Source: Anaerotignum sp. (lineage in GTDB: Bacteria > Bacillota > Clostridia > Lachnospirales > Anaerotignaceae). Taken from it: a stretch of DNA of 26,655 bases. How positions within the stretch are numbered: the stretch's first letter is position 1; every line of letters begins with the position of its first letter. Location: the NCBI GenBank assembly GCA_020024255.1, contig JAHHTX010000019.1:1-26655 (forward strand), read 5' to 3'. The translations under genes and the position numbers were made by a program. The notes below the pieces were generated by a model that was not told the DNA's origin, did not search any database, and saw only the letters and a program-made list of their open reading frames with translations. Shown here in pieces: positions 21,297 to 26,655 of this stretch.

Positions 21297-22712
21297 TCAT
21301 TTATCCGCCATGCCCAATTTTTTTTCCATCAAAGGCAGACGTTCCACAAAATCCACATTAGATTTCGTTTTGTGCATCAAATCATAAAATCCTTCTGTCA
21401 TTTCCACTGATGCCATATTGCTTGCCATACGTCTTAAAATATAATTACATTCCAGTTCTTTTTCTGTCAGGAGCTTTTCTTCTCGTCTTGTGCCGGATTT
21501 GATAATGTCTATTGCCGGGAAAATACGGCGTTCTGCCAATTTCTTATCCAGAACCAATTCCATATTCCCTGTGCCTTTAAATTCCTCAAAAATCACTTCA
21601 TCCATTTTGCTGCCCGTATCCACAAGTGCTGTTGCCAATATTGTCAAACTGCCGCCATTTTCAATATTTCTTGCTGCACCAAAAAACCGTTTAGGCATAT
21701 ACAGTGCCGCCGGGTCAAGACCACCGGAAAGGGTTCTGCCACTGGGTGGAATGGTTAAATTATAGGCTCTTGCAAGACGTGTAATGCTATCTAAGAGAAT
21801 AACCAAATCCTTTCCCTGCTCCACCATACGTTTGGCACGTTCCAGAACCATTTCTGTGACCTTTTTGTGATGCTCTGGCTGTTGGTCAAATGTAGAATAC
21901 ACAATATCCACATTTTCCCCTTCAATAGAACGTTGAATGTCTGTAACTTCTTCCGGACGTTCATCTATAAGCAGCACAATGAGATGCACTTCCTTGTGAT
22001 TTTTTGTAATTGCATTTGCAATCCGAGTCAAAAGAATGGTTTTTCCTACTTTGGGTGGTGCAACAATCATACCACGCTGCCCTTTTCCAATAGGTGCAAT
22101 AAGATCAATAATTCTGCCGGAAATTCCCTCTTTTCCCAATTCCAAGCGCAGCTTTTCTTCGGGATAAATAGGTGTTAAGTCCTCAAAATTAGGACGTCTT
22201 GCCGCAATATCCGGACGGTCGCCATTCACACTCTTTACAAAAAGCAATGCACCGAATTTTTCGCCTTCTCTTGCAGGACGACTGCTGCCTTTTACCGCAT
22301 CTCCCGTTTTCAGATGAAAACGTCTGATTTGAGAAGGCGAAACATAAATATCCTTTGTACCGGAAAGGAAATTGTCTGTCCGCAAAAAACCGTATCCATC
22401 AGGCATCACTTCCAGAATACCTTCCCGCAGTTCCCCGTTTTCCAATTCGGCTTGGGACATTCTTTCCCGCTGTTCTTCTTTTGGTTCTTCTTTTGGTTTT
22501 TCTTCTGTGTCTGACGCTTCTTCGCCTTCCTGCTTCAAAGAAAAACCGTATGCCACAACCTTTTTCCCTACAGTATGTTGCTCTGCCTGTTTCTCAATAA
22601 TTTTTGCAATCAGTTCCTGCTTGCGCAGTGTGGAAACAGGGGAAATTCCAAACTCTTTTGCCAAATTTTTCAATTCTGCAAGGGTCTTCTTTTCCAACAT
22701 TTCATTTTCCAT
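21297..22712 (-). CDS. rho: Transcription termination factor Rho
   Basis: This 471-residue hexameric RNA helicase releases RNA polymerase at unstructured transcripts. The order is a Rho N-terminal helical domain (1-45), a low-complexity charged insert (about 60-85, EEKPKEEPKEEQRER), the cold-shock-like RNA-binding fold with GYGFLR (106-111), then the ATPase. Walker A is APPKVGKT (218-225) and Walker B lies in DLVILLDSITR (302-312). The insert makes it about 50 residues longer than E. coli Rho. GGAG lies 9 nt before the ATG, 19 nt after the LysM gene stop, so the two are probably co-transcribed. Confidence 0.97.
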   Translation of the reverse strand: MENEMLEKKTLAELKNLAKEFGISPVSTLRKQELIAKIIEKQAEQHTVGKKVVAYGFSLKQEGEEASDTEEKPKEEPKEEQRERMSQAELENGELREGILEVMPDGYGFLRTDNFLSGTKDIYVSPSQIRRFHLKTGDAVKGSSRPAREGEKFGALLFVKSVNGDRPDIAARRPNFEDLTPIYPEEKLRLELGKEGISGRIIDLIAPIGKGQRGMIVAPPKVGKTILLTRIANAITKNHKEVHLIVLLIDERPEEVTDIQRSIEGENVDIVYSTFDQQPEHHKKVTEMVLERAKRMVEQGKDLVILLDSITRLARAYNLTIPPSGRTLSGGLDPAALYMPKRFFGAARNIENGGSLTILATALVDTGSKMDEVIFEEFKGTGNMELVLDKKLAERRIFPAIDIIKSGTRREEKLLTEKELECNYILRRMASNMASVEMTEGFYDLMHKTKSNVDFVERLPLMEKKLGMADK

Positions 22713-22731
22713 ATCATCGGACTCCTTATTC

Positions 22732-23856
22732 TTATGCAGCAGGAATTTTCAATTTTGTACCAGGGCGGATATTATCTCCCTCTTTTAACCCATTGGCTTC
22801 CAAAATCTTATTGTATTCTGTACCATTACCGTAATATTTTGCCGCAATGGTCCAAGGTGTTTCATTTTCCTGTACAGTATGCTCTTTTGTGCCGGCAGCA
22901 GAACTCTCTTTTTTGTCTTTGGTATCTTTTTTCTCTTCAGAATCTTTTTTATCTTTCTTCTTATCTGCTTCTTCTGCCTTTTTCTTTTCTTCTGCCGCTT
23001 TTTTGCTACCATCAGGGTCTTTCAGTTTATCTACTTCTTCCTGAAGCTGCATTTTTTCAATTTGAATCTGTTCGTATTTTTCATTGAGTTCTTCATTCTG
23101 CTGCACTGCCCGCTTTGCTTCCTGCAGTTCGCTGTTCAAATTGATGCATTTAAACAGCAGTGCAACAATGATTACAACACCAATAATGCCTGCAATAAGA
23201 GGAACCTTGCTCCGCTTTCCTCTGTATTCCTCCTCATAATCATCATAATCATCATAAAGTTCATCCAAATTTTCCTGCTTTGCACGTTCTGCAAAATCCA
23301 TATCTTCATATCTAGGACGTGCTCCTGCATATGTATCGGAAAAAGGCATATCTTCTTCTCTCTGCCGTCTTTTCTTCTTTTGTGGTTTTTGATAAGATAT
23401 GCTCTGCACAGTCACTTCTTCTGTGATGTGGGATTTTTTCCGTGCAGGCATCATGCTGACATATTGAATTTCCCTTTCTTCATCTTCCATTGTATGCGCT
23501 TTCGGCTTCTGTGTATGCACACTTTCAGCTTCCGGTTCTGTATTTCTTGCACGACGGGAAACATATTTTGTCGGCTCACCCTCCTGCTGAGGTGCTCTGC
23601 GCATTTCGCTGAGTTCTGAGCCAATCTGCTGCATTCTGGCCTCTCTGATTTCTTCCACATCGCCTCTTTGGGGACGTCTGGTACGATAAGCCGTTGCTTC
23701 TTTATCCTCATTGTTTTTTCCCATAAGCGGATGTGTTTCCATTAAAATATCCACTACTTCCTTTGGTAAATCCTGATATAAATCTTCATAATATTCCTTA
23801 TCAGTATCGCTCATCCCTTGCGGATTTTTCATCTTTTCCGATTTTTCTTTATCCAT
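22732..23856 (-). CDS. Single-pass membrane protein with C-terminal LysM domain
   Basis: This 374-residue protein has a predicted cytoplasmic N-terminal half (1-216) rich in charged residues, including a DELYDDYDDYEEEY acidic tract at about 198-211. One transmembrane helix follows (218-238), then a coiled coil (about 240-280), a Lys/Glu/Asp low-complexity stretch (284-318) and a LysM domain (about 325-372, HTVQENETPWTIAAKYYGNG). LysM binds peptidoglycan or chitin-like glycans, so the protein could tether the cell wall to the membrane with a long cytoplasmic part. The exact role is unknown. GGAGGT precedes the ATG. The gene has a near-perfect promoter and lies immediately upstream of rho. Confidence 0.88.
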   Translation of the reverse strand: MDKEKSEKMKNPQGMSDTDKEYYEDLYQDLPKEVVDILMETHPLMGKNNEDKEATAYRTRRPQRGDVEEIREARMQQIGSELSEMRRAPQQEGEPTKYVSRRARNTEPEAESVHTQKPKAHTMEDEEREIQYVSMMPARKKSHITEEVTVQSISYQKPQKKKRRQREEDMPFSDTYAGARPRYEDMDFAERAKQENLDELYDDYDDYEEEYRGKRSKVPLIAGIIGVVIIVALLFKCINLNSELQEAKRAVQQNEELNEKYEQIQIEKMQLQEEVDKLKDPDGSKKAAEEKKKAEEADKKKDKKDSEEKKDTKDKKESSAAGTKEHTVQENETPWTIAAKYYGNGTEYNKILEANGLKEGDNIRPGTKLKIPAA

Positions 23857-23945
23857 AATTACCTCCCAAGACGAAATCGCCTTTTTATTTCATTTCTCAT
23901 TTCTTTGCTTATTTTCTGCTATATTCTATATATCATGCTTTAGTT

Positions 23946-23974
23946 ATTTTACATTTTTCCTTGTAATGTGTCAA
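23946..23974 (-). promoter_or_regulatory. Strong promoter of the LysM protein-rho unit
   Basis: On the minus strand a perfect TTGACA (23974-23969) is followed after 17 nt by TAAAAT (23951-23946). Predicted initiation near 23939 leaves a leader of about 80 nt. Confidence 0.8.
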
Positions 23975-24011
23975 CCAAAGGGCAGTTTTTTAAACAAAAG
24001 TAAGAATTTTG

Positions 24012-24053
24012 TAAAAATAAGACTGTTTCGCTCATATAAAGCAAAACAGTCTT
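24012..24053 (-). terminator. Intrinsic terminator of the 537-residue membrane protein gene
   Basis: AAGACTGTTT (24019-24028) pairs with AAACAGTCTT (24044-24053), extended inside by GCT/AGC. On the minus strand ATTTTTAC follows. It lies 15 nt past the stop. Confidence 0.8.
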
Positions 24054-24068
24054 GTGCTATTTTACCAT

Positions 24069-25682
24069 TTACTTTAGTTCTGTTACTGTAAAGGCTCCGG
24101 TGGAAGAAGGTGTAATCTTCATTTTGACAGGCATACCTACCTGTTTTTTCAAAATATCCAAATGTTTTTTTGCCTCCACTTCAAACAGCTCCTCTTTTCC
24201 TTCCAGCATCAGATAATAATAGGTGTTCCCCTCAGAAACAATATCTTTCATCATGGAAATGGTTCCCTCTACCTCAGAAGCTGCAACGCCCTTTGTGGTG
24301 TCTATGCCGTTGCCCGCCATAAGGCTTCTGTATACCTTTTCGCACTGCCCTACTGTATCTCCAATGGCAACAATATGATATTTTTCAATATTCACCATGG
24401 CATATTTCTTAACCAGACCGGCATCATCTTTTAGAGAAAGGAAGTAGGTGGGTTCATCAGCAATATTCAAAAGGATAGGGAACGTTGCTTTATAGCCCAG
24501 ATGCTGTACTTCCCCTTCGGCAGATGCCATAGCAGAGATTTCCTTGGCACCGGAAACCTGATAATAATTAGTTTCCTTTGTTCTGGAATTCATCAGTACA
24601 AAACCTACATTGGATTCATCTCCACCGATAGAAGTTACCCCCGTATATACCCATACATCATCATCTAGCGCAACATAATTATATCCTTCTGTGGTCTGCA
24701 AACAACCTTTCTGCCCAAAAATACTGTTAATATAACCATTTTTCAATGTACCATAGTAATTATACTGTTCTATCAGAAGTTCTGCATCGTATACCTTGTC
24801 TACCCATCGAGGTACATCTTTTACATCATAATAGGCGTGTTCCCCTGTCACTGCGTTGACAAGAATAATTCCTTTAATGTCTGTACCGCCAAAAAGACCA
24901 ATGGTTTTATCTTCTACAGAGCAAACCCAATAAGGAACGCCCTGATCATCGACCTCAAAATTGCTTGTACGAATCATGGCAGTAGGATAACGGAATCGTA
25001 CATAACGTTGCAAATTTCTGCCAAAATGTTCAAAGGGTGAATAGCGGATACCATTGCCTTCCCCTAGCTTCACCAGTTCCACGTCCTGTGTTGTCATATC
25101 AATATTCATATAAGCCGGAATACCATTTTTTGTATTCAGCACCCATTTAATAATATCCCCATATTCCAAAGGGGTCACACGAACAGGCTTACCATTTCTG
25201 TTAATCTGGTTATAATAGCCACTGACTTCAAACTGAGAAACCATGTCTACCATGCTGCCCATTTCTCTTTCCGCCAATTTTGCCGCAGAATCGCTGTCCA
25301 GTATGGGAATCTGACTATAATTTACCTCATGAATATCTTCCGCAAAATCTCCGCTTTGTACCTTCAACAAGGCATTGTAGGCAGATGCCCGTAAAATAGG
25401 TGAGGACACAAGCACCCCTACTACATAGACAATCACAAGTGCAATGGGAATCAAAAGCAGTTTTTTTGCTCTTGATAAATGATCAAAATGCCCGTCCACT
25501 GTCGTTCTGTGAAAGAGTGTTTTAACCAATGCCCATGCGTTAATCACCAGTGCCACCACAACCATCGCTACAACAAACAACCATGTTTCATTGCTATGGA
25601 TATTGGCAGCCGGCAAATAGTAATAATACATACCCGCCCAGACAAGAATTGTCAAAAGCGGCGTAATCCATTTTCTTTTCAT
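24069..25682 (-). CDS. Membrane protein of unknown function with large extracytoplasmic domain
   Basis: I do not recognise this family with confidence. The 537 residues start with three transmembrane helices (about 6-24, 34-57 and 74-94). A region of some 440 residues follows, predicted outside if the N terminus is inside. That part is soluble and rich in Tyr and beta-strand-like stretches: GIILVNAVTGEHAYYDVKDV, DDDVWVYTGVTSIGG, GFVLMNSRTKETNYYQV. Its tail (about 485-537, EGTISMMKDIVSEGNTYYYL...MKITPSSTGAFTVTEL) resembles a small OB-like beta barrel. A recurrent pattern linking a short exchanged message (TGEHAYY, TKETNYY) to strands suggests repeated subdomains. AAGGAGG precedes the ATG. It is divergent from mecA, with a shared palindromic promoter region. 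Confidence 0.8.
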   Translation of the reverse strand: MKRKWITPLLTILVWAGMYYYYLPAANIHSNETWLFVVAMVVVALVINAWALVKTLFHRTTVDGHFDHLSRAKKLLLIPIALVIVYVVGVLVSSPILRASAYNALLKVQSGDFAEDIHEVNYSQIPILDSDSAAKLAEREMGSMVDMVSQFEVSGYYNQINRNGKPVRVTPLEYGDIIKWVLNTKNGIPAYMNIDMTTQDVELVKLGEGNGIRYSPFEHFGRNLQRYVRFRYPTAMIRTSNFEVDDQGVPYWVCSVEDKTIGLFGGTDIKGIILVNAVTGEHAYYDVKDVPRWVDKVYDAELLIEQYNYYGTLKNGYINSIFGQKGCLQTTEGYNYVALDDDVWVYTGVTSIGGDESNVGFVLMNSRTKETNYYQVSGAKEISAMASAEGEVQHLGYKATFPILLNIADEPTYFLSLKDDAGLVKKYAMVNIEKYHIVAIGDTVGQCEKVYRSLMAGNGIDTTKGVAASEVEGTISMMKDIVSEGNTYYYLMLEGKEELFEVEAKKHLDILKKQVGMPVKMKITPSSTGAFTVTELK

Positions 25683-25723
25683 AAAAAATCCTCCTTTTTT
25701 GGCAGATTGACGAAATTATCCTC

Positions 25724-25752
25724 TTTACATCTGCTCTGCAATTCATTATACT
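25724..25752 (+). promoter_or_regulatory. Probable mecA promoter
   Basis: TTTACA (25724-25729) and TATACT (25747-25752) are 17 nt apart, predicting a start near 25759. The opposite strand carries TATAAT at 25750-25745, a candidate -10 for the divergent membrane protein gene. The two -10 boxes overlap. Confidence 0.6.
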
Positions 25753-25783
25753 ATACTATATTTCCAAAGTGTTGTATAGTATA
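25747..25783. promoter_or_regulatory. 10+10 inverted repeat over the divergent mecA promoter region
   Basis: TATACTATAC (25747-25756) is perfectly inverted as GTATAGTATA (25774-25783), with 17 nt between. Each arm is itself a tandem of TATAC or TATAG pentamers. It overlaps the -10 box and transcription start of mecA and the -10 of the divergent gene, so a dimeric or tetrameric repressor could control both. The regulator is unknown. Confidence 0.6.
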
Positions 25784-25828
25784 GATAGCATACAAATTTA
25801 TTTGATCGATAAAAAAGGAAGTGTTACC

Positions 25829-26482
25829 ATGAAAATAGAAAAAATCAGCGATACGCAATTAAGACTTTCCTTAACAAAGTCCGATTTGGCAGAACGCCAC
25901 ATTCAGCTGGAAGATTTAATTCGCCCTAGCGAAAAAACACAAAAGCTGTTCCATGACATTATGGAACAGGCTATGGAAGAGTGTGATTTTATCGCAGAAA
26001 ATGCACCGCTCATGGTAGAAGCTGCTCCTTTGGGATTAGACGGTATCATGATTATCGTCACCAAAATGGACGGCAATGAAAAACCAAAAAGCGGCATCAA
26101 TTTGTTCCAAAACACAAAAGAGTCCCATCGTTATAAAAAAACAGCATTGACATCTGATGAGGATATACAGGACAAAAATATAGAAACGATCATCTATTCT
26201 TTCGCAGAACTTGATGATGTCATTGATGTATCCCTCCGTCTTGGTTCTCTTTTCTGCGGAAACAGTGCCCTGTACAAATATAAAAACCAGTATTTCCTGA
26301 TTTTAGAAGGAAATACATATAGTAAAGAGGAGGGGGCAGAAATTATCCCTTTGATTTTGGAAGAATACGGACAAAAAGAGTCTTCTTCCACCCTATCTGC
26401 CTATTTCCTTGCAGAGCATGGGGAAACCCTACTCAAAGAAAATGCTGTAACCTCTCTGGCAAATGGTTTTGGAAATCAATAA
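25829..26482 (+). CDS. mecA: Adaptor protein MecA
   Basis: This 217-residue cytoplasmic adaptor delivers unfolded or regulatory proteins to the ClpC-ClpP protease and activates ClpC. The N-terminal substrate-binding domain (about 1-85) opens with MKIEKISDTQLRLSLTKSDL, typical of the family. A charged linker follows (about 85-125). The C-terminal ClpC-binding domain (about 125-215) contains YSFAELDDVIDVSLRL and KYKNQYFLILEG. The ATG at 25829 has AAGGAAG about 7 nt upstream. The in-frame TTG at 25769 would add 20 unrelated residues. In Bacillus MecA controls competence through ComK and is a general quality-control adaptor. Neither partner is in this window. Confidence 0.93.
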   Translation: MKIEKISDTQLRLSLTKSDLAERHIQLEDLIRPSEKTQKLFHDIMEQAMEECDFIAENAPLMVEAAPLGLDGIMIIVTKMDGNEKPKSGINLFQNTKESHRYKKTALTSDEDIQDKNIETIIYSFAELDDVIDVSLRLGSLFCGNSALYKYKNQYFLILEGNTYSKEEGAEIIPLILEEYGQKESSSTLSAYFLAEHGETLLKENAVTSLANGFGNQ

Positions 26483-26506
26483 ATATAAGACGATGTAAGC
26501 AAAAAA

Positions 26507-26528
26507 AGGCGTATCATAGGATATGCCT
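26507..26528. terminator. Terminator-like hairpin between mecA and the second repeat copy
   Basis: AGGCGTATC (26507-26515) pairs with GATATGCCT (26520-26528) through nine pairs including one G-T, around ATAG. The T run lies on the minus strand (A run at 26501-26507), so it best serves a minus-strand gene beyond the window. The repeat starts at the next base. Confidence 0.55.
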
Positions 26529-26655
26529 CAGACTGTCGAAAAAGTAGTTTTTACTCCTCTTCGAAAATGCGGAAGGGTTTGGGAAACGAAGGGTTTCCCC
26601 AATGGAATCCGCAATGGGAATTCACTTCCCATGAGGAAAAGCAGAAGTTTCAAGG
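26529..26655 (+). repeat. Second copy of the MITE-like repeat, cut by the window edge
   Basis: This segment is collinear with the reverse complement of 1839-1713, with 8 substitutions in 127 bases and no insertion or deletion. It begins with the terminal repeat TGTCGAAAAAGT (26534-26545) and includes the TTGGGAAAC/GTTTCCC hairpin and the TGCGGA/TCCGCA outer stem. The open frame CRKS...MRKGLGN...EFTSHEEKQ is kept. The rest of the element lies beyond the window. Confidence 0.85.

Noticed and set aside
22916..23036. Repetitive CTT/TTC-rich tract resembling a simple-sequence repeat
   Set aside because: It is the coding region of the Lys/Glu/Asp-rich linker of the LysM protein, imperfect and in frame, so it is low-complexity protein and not a variable repeat locus.
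22879..23619. Long plus-strand open frame of 246 codons opposite the LysM gene
   Set aside because: It is an antisense shadow of Lys/Glu-rich coding sequence, which reads as Phe/Leu/Ser runs on the other strand. There is no ribosome binding site.

Overview
The window looks like an ordinary core-chromosome segment of a low-GC, Gram-positive anaerobe of the Clostridia, most likely Lachnospirales-like. The reasons are the AT-rich intergenic DNA, strong AGGAGG-type ribosome binding sites, MecA, a PerR-type Fur protein, a YqhQ/DUF1385 protein beside prmC-prfA, an EFR1-type flavodoxin-ferredoxin and a lone glgP. A genus near Anaerotignum is possible, but that is inference only. Nearly every gene lies on the minus strand. 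The exceptions are the aminotransferase at the left end, the perR-like gene and mecA at the right end.

Layout from left to right. (1) A plus-strand class I aminotransferase has a ~180-nt leader and ends at an intrinsic terminator. (2) A 219-bp hairpin-rich repeat with terminal inverted repeats follows. An inverted, 94 % identical partial copy abuts the right edge of the window. (3) A divergent pair, trmL (minus) and a PerR-like regulator (plus), shares a promoter region with inverted repeats. (4) A minus-strand block reads alaX-type editing protein, pepP, a DUF2161 nuclease-like protein, yccF and ydcF, with almost no spacing. (5) Next are an EFR1 ferredoxin, a short SurA/PrsA-like lipoprotein, mfd, pth and tRNA-Arg(CCG). 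(6) glgP is followed by a small membrane protein and a split chromate-transporter pair. (7) The translation-termination group prfA-prmC-DUF1385-rpmE follows. (8) rho lies behind a LysM membrane protein, then comes a large membrane protein of unknown function. (9) mecA is divergent from that membrane protein, and the truncated second repeat copy closes the window.

The genes fall into functional clusters. Translation quality control is represented by pth, prfA, prmC, rpmE, the AlaX-type trans-editing protein, trmL and tRNA-Arg. Transcription-coupled repair and termination are represented by mfd and rho. Envelope and redox functions are represented by the LysM protein, YdcF, the lipoprotein, EFR1 and PerR. 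Carbon storage is represented by glgP. I see no prophage, CRISPR array, defence island or secondary-metabolite cluster.

The least-explained material is in the intergenic DNA. It comprises the interspersed TIR-bounded repeat that sits against terminator hairpins, a perfect palindrome filling the rpmE promoter spacer, a 10+10 inverted repeat over the divergent mecA promoter region, and terminators placed directly ahead of the pth and alaX ribosome binding sites. Of the proteins, the 537-residue and 156-residue membrane proteins are the two I cannot assign.
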